Part shown: one piece after another, positions 49,883 through 61,761 of the stretch
Numbering within the stretch: position 1 is the first letter of the stretch
Layout: each line of letters begins with the position of its first letter
Source: Xiphophorus maculatus
Lineage: Eukaryota > Chordata > Actinopteri > Cyprinodontiformes > Poeciliidae
DNA length: 64,000 nt
Direction of reading: 5' to 3'
Assembly (NCBI RefSeq): GCF_002775205.1
Contig: NC_036447.1
Location: 29,386,245-29,450,244, forward strand
Notes under the pieces: model-generated
What the model was told of the DNA's origin: nothing
Databases searched by the model: none
Seen by the model: the letters and a program-made list of their open reading frames with translations, nothing else
Made by a program: the position numbers and the translations under genes

Positions 49883-50084
49883 CACTGAAAAACAAATGGT
49901 TGCTTGAACCGACTTTAAAAAAAAAAGACTCTAATTTGTTACAGCTAATTGTATTAGTTTTGCTCGATCTAATTCAGATTTGAATAATTCTGAAATCAGA
50001 ATTATAGCTTGAGCACAACTAATCAAATTTGCTGTAACACAATTTAAAAAAAAAAGATGGTTCAAAAGACATATTTTTCAGAGT
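49883..50084. mobile_element. palindromic MITE 3' of fgfbp1
   Basis: About 200 bp that folds on itself: CACTGAAAAACAAATG at the left pairs with CATATTTTTCAGAGTG at the right. Inner arms ttgttacagctaattgtatt and its partner near 50030 also pair. Lies 138 bases beyond the fgfbp1 stop. Confidence 0.7.
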
Positions 50085-50151
50085 GACCTTGAACACACTT
50101 TGGTTTAGGAACAGGAATTCCAACTGGATGCAAAATACTAGATATAAATGT

Positions 50152-50196
50152 CAATGAATGAATGAATGAATGAATGAATGAATGAATGAATGAATG
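50152..50196. repeat. (AATG)n microsatellite
   Basis: About 11 AATG units immediately downstream of the fgfbp1 stop on the coding strand. Confidence 0.9.
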
Positions 50197-50221
50197 GTGT
50201 GTCGTCCTGAGGTCCGTCCTG

Positions 50222-50800
50222 CTAGCAGTCCTCGCTCTGCAGCATAGTCATGAAGAACGCGCACACGCTGGCCCAGGAGCTGCAGAACTCCTCCGCTGTT
50301 CTCCGCTGATCCGCGCGCTTTACGCACGTCGCGCTCGTGGGCTGGACGGGCGGCGTCGTGGGAGCAGCGGCGCTTCTTTTCACGCTGTTCGGATCCAGTC
50401 TGAGGTTCGCATCTCTGGGCGCGTGCTTACACATGCCGGCTTTCACCAGCGCGCGACCGTCCACGCACACTTTATCCCGCATCTTCTTGAAGGCGCGCGC
50501 CACTTGTTTCCAGAAGGCTTTGGGGTCCGAGTTGTAACCCGGACAGCTCCGAGGTCTGCCGAGGTACTCGCAGCGGGTCTTGTTGACGCCGCCCTGCCTC
50601 TCGCAGTTCACCCGGACCTTCACCGCTTCCCCCGCTTCTCCCGCGCGCCACGCGCACCGCGTCCCGTCGCTGGTGATGAACGTCCCTCCGCCGATCCGCG
50701 GCGCGGCGCCGGGCTGCTTGGCGCCAGAAGCCCGGAGGAGTCGGAGCTTCAGGAGAACCAAGAACAGCCCAATGGAGAAGAGAGCCCTCAGCGGAAACAT
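50222..50800 (-). CDS. fgfbp1: fibroblast growth factor-binding protein 1-like
   Basis: A secreted carrier that releases matrix-bound FGFs. The coding frame is a single exon of 192 aa from ATG 50800, chosen because a hydrophobic signal segment follows at once (LFSIGLFLVLLKLRLL). Ten cysteines are present, the FGFBP1 number. Diagnostic motifs are TSDGTRCAWR, CEYLGRPRSCPGYN, FWKQVARAFKKMRDKVC and the C-terminal QRRTAEEFCSSWASVC followed by AFFMTMLQSEDC; the tail resembles human FGFBP1 (QRKTALEFCGETWSSLC) much more than FGFBP2. The middle linker is Pro/Thr-rich. The coding region is very GC-rich against AT-rich flanks. A non-coding 5' exon is likely at about 51281-51340. FGFBP3 is a less likely alternative. 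Confidence 0.9.
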   Translation of the reverse strand: MFPLRALFSIGLFLVLLKLRLLRASGAKQPGAAPRIGGGTFITSDGTRCAWRAGEAGEAVKVRVNCERQGGVNKTRCEYLGRPRSCPGYNSDPKAFWKQVARAFKKMRDKVCVDGRALVKAGMCKHAPRDANLRLDPNSVKRSAAAPTTPPVQPTSATCVKRADQRRTAEEFCSSWASVCAFFMTMLQSEDC

Positions 50801-51280
50801 TACTGCTTTCAGCAGAAAACTAAAAACACAAAACACAAAATCCACCTGAAAATGACAGAGAAACAGATGATGATGCACCATCTCTGACCTAAAGGATCAT
50901 ATTTATTTGAGCGATAGAAACTAATATGGGTTTTGATTCAAAAACTAAGATATCTTTGTGCCTCGAAACCTCAAAACCACCAAGTTCCAAATTATCTGCT
51001 TTTTCCATATTTGTATTTTAATAGTTTCACAGACAATTTATTGTCTGTGTTTCAGGTTTAATGTAAACATAATATATGCTAAATCAATTTTTAATATGAA
51101 ATGATGTTTGAGTACAGATGGTATTAGATGAACACCAAAAACTACTTAACTGAGAGGGAACATATGTTTTAATCCACCCTGCTAACGCTTTAACGCGTCG
51201 AAAATATTAAATGTTCTTTATATCTATACAGTATGCCATCTTACAGCCAAAGGAATCACATGTAAAGTGTTGGATCTTAC

Positions 51281-51340
51281 CAGAATGAGGAGTGCCGCCG
51301 TGCGTAAATTCGCGTGCTGTGTCTCTCTGTGGCCCGGCGC
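51281..51340 (-). promoter_or_regulatory. fgfbp1: probable untranslated first exon of fgfbp1
   Basis: On the minus strand a strong donor (CATTCTG|gtaaga) ends a GC-rich stretch at 51281. A matching acceptor (gaaagcag) lies at 50804-50803, two bases before the ATG. The resulting 478-base intron would place the promoter near 51.34 kb. The upstream exon boundary is a guess. Confidence 0.45.
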
Positions 51341-53190
51341 GTGGTTTTTCATGCGTCGCTGTGCAGCACGCCCACTTATTCAACACATGCACTCTCATGT
51401 TCGCAGGCAAATAGTTTGAAAAGAAACCTGGCACCAGTTTCTGATGAACAGCTCTGGCATGGGCCGACACGACGTGTCTACATGTGAATTCACGCCTGGT
51501 GGAGATCAAGGCTCGATCAAGGGGGGCGTTAGGGCGCTGATGCACCCACAGTTACTGGAAGACTTTTTCTTTTCTAGTGCTAAGAATGATGCCAAAACGT
51601 CCATGTGCCTTACAGTCTTATTCAATAAATTTATATATATCCTGATCAGGCTCGTCAGATTAATAGCACCTTTCGAAAATAATCTTTTAGGAGGCATTAA
51701 ACATACTACGAAATATAAATATGTTCAAACATACGTAATCTAATCTATATAATGAATTTCAATTGGTAATGGAACTGCTGACAAAGGAACTTTTCAGTCA
51801 TATTCTAAATTATGGAATCAGTCTGTATTTGCTGAATGCTTGCCTACAGCTGAAAACAGTTTCACAATTCAGTAATATGCTAAATGTGTTTGCTGCGTTT
51901 TACAGAGGATCTAAATCAACACAACTAAACCTGTCTAGTTTCATTAATGTGTAAAAACTTCTGCTTTACCTGTAATCAGAGGCCCGTAGGTCCAGTTTGA
52001 GGGCAGAAGCTGTTGGAGACCTGCTGGTGTACGGAGGACCGAAGCTGACAAAATTCAAAATAAAAGCAGAGATACAGAAACGGCGCAATAGATAAATCAA
52101 TACACACAAAATGCACCAATTAATTTTAAAAAAGCAGAACCTTTCCTCGTGTTTTATAATTGAATTTAACTTGATGCTTGTTTTTTTCCTTCTTAATTCT
52201 AACAACTTATATATTTAAGACCATAATATAAATGTTACAGAATTTTACTAAAATGAATGTCAATGAAATTATAAAACATAATGTAAAGTTTTATTTATTT
52301 ATTTATTTTAATTAATTGCTGCTTAATCGATGGTGGCAAAAGTGAATGGAGTTCATCCTGAAATTCGTAAGGAAGTTCGAGTCCCGTCTCTGCTGTTATG
52401 TCCTTGGGCAAGACACTTCACCTACTTTCCTGCTGGTGGTGGTGGATTAGCAGCTGTAGCTACTATCCGCAGCCACATGTATGTGTGAAAGCATATGTGA
52501 ATGACTTTCAAGTCATCTGGACTCGATAAAGTCCAGAAGACTTGTACAAGTCCATGACATTTACCATTTTAAGTGTATTGGTTTATTTATTGGATCATCT
52601 GGTGTATTTCTGATTTAGTATTTTATTAAGTCAGTTTTGGGTTCCCATATGGGTCTGGTAAGTGGACAACTTGGCAAAAGTGTTGTTTTTTTTCGTCACT
52701 TGCCTCTCATCGTCTCTTGACTCCGCCCACTTTGCTTTTTCTAAATTTATTAGGGGTGGAGTTATAGTGTATGGGGGTTAGTTACACTTTAATTATTTAT
52801 GTCCTTTTCTCCATGTTTTGTTACAGTTTATCAAGCCTGATTGCAACTGTGTGTGTGTCACTGGGAAAAATCTGCTCTGTGATTTTTACAGCAAATGTTT
52901 ACAAAATTGAAGGATTGAGATAGCACCAGAATGTAAATAAAGATATCAATTTTAACTCCACAAACCCTGCACTGTCCCTTTAAGCCAAAGGCTGACATCT
53001 ATAGTCCTGTAGGAGCGCTGTTCTGTAACTTTTGGATGCATTGCTGCTCCAACACACTTGAATCAAAAACCTGTATTACCTCCTTGGCAAGTTTAGCAAA
53101 TACCTTGTCATCAATCATCCTCCAACCTCTAACAGACAAACAGCAGTTCTCAGCAGTGAGTCCATACAATGTGTATTTTTCTGATATATG
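51341..53190. other. intergenic region upstream of fgfbp1 and of TRIM copy 1
   Basis: AT-rich; only the fish repeat at 52336-52568 is recognised. Confidence 0.55.
52336..52568 (+). repeat. common teleost repeat (ttgggcaagacacttcacc)
   Basis: Contains gttatgtccttgggcaagac, acttcacctactttcctgct and a pseudo-tail ttgtacaagtccatgacatttaccat. No coding potential. Confidence 0.6.
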
Positions 53191-53230
53191 TATCAGGAAA
53201 ATGGTCCCCATAATGCATCAAATACATAGT

Positions 53231-53302
53231 ACACACACACACACACCCACACGCCTACCCCCACACGCACACGCCTACCCCCACATGCATGCACACACAC
53301 TT
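53231..53302. repeat. (CA)n-rich array upstream of TRIM copy 1
   Basis: Interrupted CA array with two cacacgcctacccccac units. Confidence 0.85.
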
Positions 53303-53463
53303 CAAAGTTTTTCCTAGAATCAACAGTGTGGTAACTTTTACTATTGGACTTTGTCAATGCATTTCTTTCTTCCCCTCCCCTTCCGATCTAAGAGTTTAGA
53401 GGCAGGTCTAACAGCTCGTCGCCTCTTTAACTGTAGCAACATGTTATATTTAGAGCAGAGTTC

Positions 53464-53475
53464 AGTTTCACTTTC
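53464..53475 (+). promoter_or_regulatory. ISRE-like interferon response element of TRIM copy 1
   Basis: AGTTTCACTTTC matches the interferon-stimulated response element consensus (AGTTTCNNTTTC). It lies 42 bases upstream of the TRIM ATG at 53518, and a TATA-like TTATATTTA lies about 15 bases further upstream. This predicts interferon-inducible expression. The corresponding position in TRIM copy 2 does not keep the motif. Confidence 0.6.
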
Positions 53476-53517
53476 GAGGAAGTGAAAATCAGGAAGTCAT
53501 TCTCACTGCGAGGAGAA

Positions 53518-55179
53518 ATGGCGCAGACAGGAGTTCAGTTGTATCGGGAAAAGTTCTCCTGTTCCATCTGTTTGGATCTACTGAAGGATCCGGTGACTAC
53601 ATCCTGTGGACACAGCTACTGCATGAGCTGTATTAAAGACCACTGGGATGTAGAGGACCAGAAGGGAATCCACAGCTGTCCTCAGTGCAGGAAGACTTTC
53701 AATCGCAGACCTGACCTCCAGAAAAACACCCTGTTAGCAGAGTTAGTGGAGGACCTGAAGAAGACTGGACTCCGACATGCTCTGGCCGACCACTGTTATG
53801 CTGGACCTGGAGATGTGGCCTGCGATGTCTGCACTGGGAGGAAGATGAAAGCTGTCAAGTCCTGTCTGGTTTGCTTGGCCTCATACTGTGAGGATCACCT
53901 CCAACCTCACTATGAATCTCATGCTTTTAAAAAACATAAACTTGTTAAAGCTTCTGTTGAACTTCAGCGGAACCTCTGCAGTCGTCATGACGAGGTGATG
54001 AAGATCTTCTGTCGTACTGATCAGCAGTCCATCTGTTACCTCTGCACTATGGATGAACATAAAGGCCATGTAACAGTGCCAGCTGCAGCAGAAAGGACTG
54101 AGAAGCAGAAGGAGCTCCAGGTGAGGCGACAACAAATCCAGCAGAGAATCCAGGACAGAGAGGAAGACATGAAGCTGCTTCAACAGGAAGTGGAGGTCAT
54201 CAATGTCTCTGCTGATAAAACAGTGGAGGACAGTGAGAAGATCTTCACTGAGCTGATGCATCTCCTCCAGAAAAGAAGCTCTGAGGTGAAGCAGCGGATC
54301 AGATCCCAGCAGGAAACTGAAGTGAATCGAGTCAAAGATGTTCAGGAGAAGCTGGAGCAGGAGATCAGTGAGCTGAAGAGGAAAGACGCTGAGCTGGAGC
54401 AGCTCTCACACACAGAGGATCACAACCAGTTTCTCCTCAACTACCCCTCACTGCCAGCACTCAGTGAGTCTACACACTCATCCAGCATCGACATCTGTCC
54501 TCTGAGACACTTTGAGGACGTGACAGCAGCTGTGTCAGAACTCAGAGAGAAGCTACAGGACGTCCTGAGGGACATGTGGACGAATGTCCCACTGACAGTC
54601 CCCCTGGTGGATGTTCTCCTGTCAGAACCAGAACCTAAGACCAGGAAGGACTTCTTGAAATATTCAAAAAGAATCACTCTGGATCCAAACACAGCAAACA
54701 CACATATATTATTATCTGAGGGAAACAAGAAAGGAACTTTGACGAAGGAAATGCAGTTTCATTTTGATCATCCAGACAGATTCTCTTATTGTCAGGTCCT
54801 GAGCAGAGAGAGTCTGACTGGGCGCTGTTACTGGGAAGTGCAGTGGAGCGGGAGAAGAGTTGATGTAGCAGTTTCATACAAGAGCATCAGCAGGTCAGGA
54901 CAAGAATGTGAGTTTCGAAGCAATGACAAATGTTGGTCATTATATTGTTGCACAGACTGGTACATATGTTGGCACAACAGAGTTGGAAATCTAATATCAG
55001 TTCCGGTTTCGTCCAGAGTAGGAGTGTACGTAGATCACAGAGCTGGTGTTCTGTCTTTCTACCGCGTCTCTGGAACCATGACTCTCCTCCACAGAGTCCA
55101 GACCTGCTTCACTGAGCCGCTGCATGCTGGAGTTGGGTTTTACGATATTGGAGACTCTGCTAAGTTTATTGGACTGTAA
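53518..55179 (+). CDS. TRIM-family E3 ubiquitin ligase (RING/B-box/coiled-coil/PRY-SPRY), copy 1
   Basis: A single-exon gene of 553 aa, start ATG 53518 (aaATGG context; the frame upstream has no ATG). RING finger at ~15-58 (CSICLDLLKDP, CGHSYCMSCI, CPQCR). First B-box at ~105-150 (CDVCTGRKMKAVKSC, YCEDHLQPH). Second B-box at ~155-190 (CSRHDEVMKIFC, CYLCTMDEHKGH). Long coiled coil at ~195-300. PRY-SPRY at ~375-553, with LDPNTAN, GRCYWEVQWSG, VGVYVDHRAGVLSFYRVS and LHAGVGFY. This layout matches the large teleost family related to TRIM25/TRIM16-like genes, cytoplasmic ligases often acting in antiviral signalling. The SPRY would determine target recognition. It is tail to tail with a near-identical copy at 59485-57821. 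An AATAAA begins one base after the stop. The exact family member is not resolved. Confidence 0.93.
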   Translation: MAQTGVQLYREKFSCSICLDLLKDPVTTSCGHSYCMSCIKDHWDVEDQKGIHSCPQCRKTFNRRPDLQKNTLLAELVEDLKKTGLRHALADHCYAGPGDVACDVCTGRKMKAVKSCLVCLASYCEDHLQPHYESHAFKKHKLVKASVELQRNLCSRHDEVMKIFCRTDQQSICYLCTMDEHKGHVTVPAAAERTEKQKELQVRRQQIQQRIQDREEDMKLLQQEVEVINVSADKTVEDSEKIFTELMHLLQKRSSEVKQRIRSQQETEVNRVKDVQEKLEQEISELKRKDAELEQLSHTEDHNQFLLNYPSLPALSESTHSSSIDICPLRHFEDVTAAVSELREKLQDVLRDMWTNVPLTVPLVDVLLSEPEPKTRKDFLKYSKRITLDPNTANTHILLSEGNKKGTLTKEMQFHFDHPDRFSYCQVLSRESLTGRCYWEVQWSGRRVDVAVSYKSISRSGQECEFRSNDKCWSLYCCTDWYICWHNRVGNLISVPVSSRVGVYVDHRAGVLSFYRVSGTMTLLHRVQTCFTEPLHAGVGFYDIGDSAKFIGL

Positions 55180-55186
55180 CAATAAA

Positions 55187-57781
<2,595 letters not shown>

Positions 57782-57820
57782 CACATTGTAACCAGCTGGA
57801 GCTCTGATCACTTCTGTCTG

Positions 57821-59485
57821 TTACACTTCAATAAACGTAACAGAGTCTCCATAACTATAAAACCCAACTCCAGCATGCAGCGGCTCAGTGAAGCAGGTCT
57901 GGACTCTGTGGAGGAGAGTCATGGTTCCAGAGACGCGGTAGAAAGACAGAACGCCGGCTCTGTGATCCACGTACACTCCTACTCTGGACGAAACCGGAAC
58001 TGACATTCGAGTTTCTACTCTGTTGTGAAAAAACATGTAGATTTGCTTGTGACAATATAATGTCCAAGATTTGTCAGTGTTTCGAAAATCGCAGTCACCT
58101 TCCGACCTGCTGATGCTCTTGTATGAAACTGCTAAATCGACTTCCGTCCCGCTCCACTCCACCTCCCAGTAACAGCGCCCAGTCAGACTCTCTCTGCTGA
58201 GGATCTGAGTGCAGTTGGTGAATCTGTCTGGATGATCAAAATAAAACTGGTCTTCCTCCACTAGAGTCACTTTCTTGTTTCCCTCAGATAACAACAGAAA
58301 GTTGTTTGCTGTGTTTGGATCCAGAGTGATTCTTTTTGAATATTTCAAGAAGTCATTCCTGGTCTTAGGTTCTGGTTCTGACAGGAGAACATCCACCAGG
58401 GGGACTGTCAGTGGGACATTTGTCCTCATGTCCCTCAGGTTGTCCTGTAGCTTCTCTCTGAGTTCTGACACAGCTGCTGTCACGTCCTCAAAGTGTCTCA
58501 GAGGACGGATGTCGATGCTGGATGAGTGTGTAGACTCACTGAGTGCTGGCAGTGAGGGGTAGTTGAGGAGAAACTGGTTGTGATCCTCTGTGTGTGAGAG
58601 CTGCTCCAGCTCAGCGTCTTTCCTCTTCAGCTCACTGATCTCCTGCTCCAGCTTCTCCTGAACATCTTTGACTCGATTCACTTCAGTTTCCTGCTGGGAT
58701 CTGATCCGCTGCTTCACCTCAGAGCTTCTTTTCTGGAGGAGATGCATCAGCTCAGTGAAGATCTTCTCACTGTCCTCCACTGTTTTATCAGCAGAGACAT
58801 TGATGACCTCCACTTCCTGTTGAAGCAGCTTCATGTCTTCCTCTCTGTTCTGGATTCTCTGCTGGATTTGTTGTCGCCTCACCTGGAGCTCCTTCTGCTT
58901 TCCAGTCCTTTCTGCTGCAGCTGGCACTGTTTCATGGCCTTTATGTTCATCCATAGTGCAGAGGTAACAGATGGACTGCTGATCAGTACGACAGAAGATC
59001 TTCATCACCTCGTCATGACGACTGCAGAGGTTCTCCTGGAGCCTCTTCGTCGGGGGGATCAGTTTATGCTTCTTCAAAGGCGGAGCATCATAGTGAGGTT
59101 GGAGGTCTCTCAGGCAGTAGGAGGCCAAACAGGATAAACAGGACTTGACAGCTTTCATCTTCCTCCCAGTGCAGACATCGCAGGCCACATCTCCAGGTCC
59201 AGCATAACAGTGGTCGGCCGGAGCATGTCGGAGTCCAGTCTTCTTCAGGTCCTCCACTAACTCTGCTAACAGGGTGTTTTTCTGGAGGTCAGGTCTGCGA
59301 TTGAAAGTCTTCCTGCACTGAGGACAGCTGTGGATTCCCTTCTGGTCCTCTACATCCCAGTGGTCTTTAATACAGCTCATGCAGTAGCTGTGTCCACAGG
59401 ATGTAGTCACCGGATCCTTCAGGAGATCCCAACAGATGGAACAGGAGAACCTTTCCTGATCCTGCTGAACCCTTGCTTGCGCCAT
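57821..59485 (-). CDS. TRIM-family E3 ubiquitin ligase (RING/B-box/coiled-coil/PRY-SPRY), copy 2
   Basis: A single-exon gene of 554 aa, start ATG 59485, with the same domain order as copy 1 (RING ~15-58, two B-boxes, coiled coil ~195-300, PRY-SPRY ~375-554). The RING core and coiled coil are almost unchanged; a ~400-base stretch of coiled-coil DNA shows about one difference. Changes cluster in the N-terminal tip (MAQARVQQDQERF), the B-box1/B-box2 joint (YCLRDLQPHYDAPPLKKHKL instead of YCEDHLQPHY...) and the SPRY (CHKQIYMFFHNRVETRMS in place of CCTDWYICWHNRVGNLIS), ending FIEV. One B-box1 ligand-like His is Asp. No stops or frameshifts, so it should be functional. The ISRE of copy 1 is degraded here. 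Confidence 0.93.
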   Translation of the reverse strand: MAQARVQQDQERFSCSICWDLLKDPVTTSCGHSYCMSCIKDHWDVEDQKGIHSCPQCRKTFNRRPDLQKNTLLAELVEDLKKTGLRHAPADHCYAGPGDVACDVCTGRKMKAVKSCLSCLASYCLRDLQPHYDAPPLKKHKLIPPTKRLQENLCSRHDEVMKIFCRTDQQSICYLCTMDEHKGHETVPAAAERTGKQKELQVRRQQIQQRIQNREEDMKLLQQEVEVINVSADKTVEDSEKIFTELMHLLQKRSSEVKQRIRSQQETEVNRVKDVQEKLEQEISELKRKDAELEQLSHTEDHNQFLLNYPSLPALSESTHSSSIDIRPLRHFEDVTAAVSELREKLQDNLRDMRTNVPLTVPLVDVLLSEPEPKTRNDFLKYSKRITLDPNTANNFLLLSEGNKKVTLVEEDQFYFDHPDRFTNCTQILSRESLTGRCYWEVEWSGTEVDLAVSYKSISRSEGDCDFRNTDKSWTLYCHKQIYMFFHNRVETRMSVPVSSRVGVYVDHRAGVLSFYRVSGTMTLLHRVQTCFTEPLHAGVGFYSYGDSVTFIEV

Positions 59486-59984
59486 TTCTCCTCGCAGTGA
59501 GAATGACTTGCTGAATTTCACTGCCTCATAAATAAAAGCGGACTCTGACCCTTATCGTGTGTTGCTATGGTAAACTTGTAGATAAGATAAAACAAGGATA
59601 TGTGTTGACAAAGGGTGTCCTTCTACCTGCATTAGTCACAGTAAAAACAATGTGCCACCTTTGTGAAAAGCTATATACTATCACCTGTTGATACTTCTCA
59701 CATTGCAAGTGTATTCAAGTATTTCTACTAAACAGCTGCTATAAGACCCCATCCATTCACAAGATAGACAGAAAGGCAAAAACAAAGCTGTCCATATCGT
59801 GTTGGTGGCATGTTGATTTAGAGGTATAATGTGGATTAAGTTTTGATTATGGTTAGAAATAGACTAGTAATGGCTAGGGAAAAATCAATGGAAGTTAAGA
59901 AAAAAGTTCTAACATGGGTAGGAATACAAACTTGTGTGTAGGCGGGTGCGTGTGCATGTTTGTGTGTGTGAGTATGCGTTTGTT

Positions 59985-60184
59985 TGTAATACCTTGTGGG
60001 GACCATTTTCCTGACACATACTAAGTTGTAGGGACACACTGCTCCTTTTGGGGACCGAAGCCTGTTTTTGGGTCAGGGGTCAGATTTAGGACTAAGGTGT
60101 GAATTTAGTTTTGGTTAGGGTTAGGGTTAGGGTAAGAGTAAGGTTTAGGCTGTAGAAATGAATGGAAGTCAATGGAAATTCCCC

Positions 60185-60185
<1 letters not shown>
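59985..60185 (+). repeat. GGGGACC/TTAGGG-containing fish repeat, copy 2
   Basis: Contains ccttgtggggaccattttcc, tgacacatacta, an interstitial telomere-like run of about three TTAGGG units at 60113-60132, and gaatggaagtcaatgg. A related fragment lies in reverse at about 53190-53235. Confidence 0.7.
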
Positions 60186-60190
<5 letters not shown>

Positions 60191-60216
<26 letters not shown>

Positions 60217-60218
60217 AG

Positions 60219-60249
<31 letters not shown>

Positions 60250-60288
60250 GTGGGGGTGATGTAGGTGTGTGTGTGTGTGTGTGTGTGA
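60191..60288. repeat. (GT)n-rich array upstream of TRIM copy 2
   Basis: GT dinucleotides with gggg interruptions. Confidence 0.9.
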
Positions 60289-60458
60289 CCTCTGGAGCCT
60301 CCACACAGGTCTCCTCTGTTCATGCAAGGTGGCTCTTATGGACTCAATTGATCAGCTCTCACAGAGGAGTGCCTGGCTCTGCTCAGACACCTTCACTGAC
60401 TGATTGTGTCTGCCCTACTAACAACTTCCTCAAGCCCAGCGGCCGTCCGGCAGCGGCC

Positions 60459-60509
60459 ATGTTGTTACAGTTGGCGGCGATGGATACAAAGACGTCTTTG
60501 AGAGTATGA
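60459..60509 (+). CDS. upstream ORF overlapping the start of the 60506 gene
   Basis: A 16-codon open frame (MLLQLAAMDTKTSLRV) begins in a GC-rich patch. Its TGA overlaps the next ATG as ATGA at 60506-60509. If transcribed it would favour re-initiation control of the downstream frame. It may simply be chance. Confidence 0.3.
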   Translation: MLLQLAAMDTKTSLRV

Positions 60510-60755
60510 GCGCATGCAGCAGGAGCAACAGAGCCACACGGGAGACGAGAGGTCGCCACTCTTCTATTTATTCTTCGCTCAGAATTTACATGACATCTGG
60601 GATAAAGTTAGCAACAAAAATACAACAGAAATACACCAAGGCGAGCTTCTTTCTTTGGCTCATTGTGTTTCTTTCCATATTATTATCATCTATTGATGAC
60701 TCATTTTCAGATGATTTTGTGAAGAGAGTTCAAAGACAGGAGTCTGTGTTGTCAG
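60506..60755 (+). CDS. probable first coding exon of an unrecognised single-pass membrane protein
   Basis: The product is not recognised. The open frame starts at an ATG with A at -3 and runs 83 codons to a donor (TCAG|gttagt). It has a basic N-terminus rich in Arg/Ser/Lys, one hydrophobic segment of ~18 residues (FFLWLIVFLSILLSSI at ~50-66), then an acidic and basic hydrophilic stretch (DDSFSDDFVKRVQRQ). That suggests a type II or signal-anchored protein. A phase-compatible 41-base exon at 61540-61580 (RLYMALDKRSENN, with ag and gtgagt boundaries) lies downstream but inside a hAT-like element. fgfbp2 lies on the opposite strand beyond, so the rest could run past the right edge around a nested fgfbp2. 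The region upstream is GC-rich with CpGs. Confidence 0.45.
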
Positions 60756-60853
60756 GTTAGTAATTCCAATCTGAAAAAAGGGCAAAGAAGGTACTTAAAA
60801 TTAGATTTTGTTCTAGTCAAAGTTAAACAAAAAGAGCAGTCTGGTGTTAAGCT

Positions 60854-61680
60854 CAGTGGTGGACAATATCAAAGTACACTTGAGTACTGTAGTTAAGTAC
60901 ATTTAGAATATCTTTAATTTACTTGAGTATAAGTTTTTGGCAAACTTATGACTTTCAACTCCACTACATTTTGAGAAAGCTTGTTGTTTACTCTAGACTA
61001 CAAAGCTCAGCGTAGTTTTATAGTCTGGTATTGTTGTTCTTATTTACTGAAATGCGATTGGCCACACGCTATGCTCCTTACAAGAAGAACCAATCAGCGT
61101 CGCCGCTCACACCTAGGATTTAGAATTATGTCATTCTCTTTAAATTTCGCGAGCTGAGCTCCCGCTTTGGAGAAAACAGCGCCACCATGGAAATATGGTG
61201 CCACACTACCACCACTATGTTTGATGTTTTAGTTCTGAAATGATTGGTTTAAAAGCTACAAAAGAAAAAAATGCATAAAAAACCCCAAAGAATCATGAAA
61301 TTTATGGATATTTCCAGAGCGCCACCATGGAGATATGCATGGTGAAATGTTTGTGTGGTTAAAATGACTTAACCACACAAATTTTGTCAATAAATACAAA
61401 AAAATACAATCTCAATTGTGGTTATACAAGAATTCTCCTTTTCAAATTCTTTTTTAGAGTTAGAGTGTTTTTTATTTTAAAGAAAAAAGCTGAATTTTTA
61501 TGCTAAGTTTTTACAAATAATGTAATTTTTTTGGAACAGAGCGGTTGTACATGGCTCTGGATAAGCGCTCAGAAAATAACGTGAGTAAACTTTTGATTGA
61601 ACAACTAGTTTAGTAAGATTTGACCATGACTACCCATATTTTTACTCAAACACTAGAGCTGAGCAGTTTATCCACCACTG
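60854..61680. mobile_element. hAT-like non-autonomous transposon
   Basis: It begins CAGTGGTGGA and ends TCCACCACTG, perfect 10-bp terminal inverted repeats. The flanks form an 8-bp duplication with one mismatch (GTTAAGCT / GTTAAACT), the hAT size. The internal ends (gagtactgtagttaagtac) are typical of a very common fish family. It contains a second repeat at 61201-61305. Confidence 0.8.
61201..61305 (+). repeat. dispersed repeat, copy 1 (flanks fgfbp2)
   Basis: About 105 bp almost identical to 63110-63215 (shared blocks ccacactaccaccac, atgtttgatgttttagttct and gaatcatgaaatttat), in direct orientation on the other side of fgfbp2. Confidence 0.8.
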
Positions 61681-61761
61681 GTTAAACTTTACTTCTGCCT
61701 TCCCCTTCGCCTCAACTTTTCCTTCACCCACCTGTTATGATAAAAAAAACTGAGCTGCATC

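Noticed and set aside
50186-50887. Long plus-strand open frame (233 codons) opposite fgfbp1
   Set aside because: It is the antisense shadow of a GC-rich coding exon; the minus-strand frame has the signal peptide and the ten FGFBP1 cysteines.
53482-53517. N-terminal extension of TRIM copy 1 (and the same for copy 2 at 59521-59486)
   Set aside because: The first codon is GTG, not ATG; the first ATG of the frame is at 53518 (59485 in copy 2), where TRIM homology also begins.
60113-60132. Telomere-like TTAGGG run
   Set aside because: About three units inside a common fish repeat; an interstitial motif, not a telomere.
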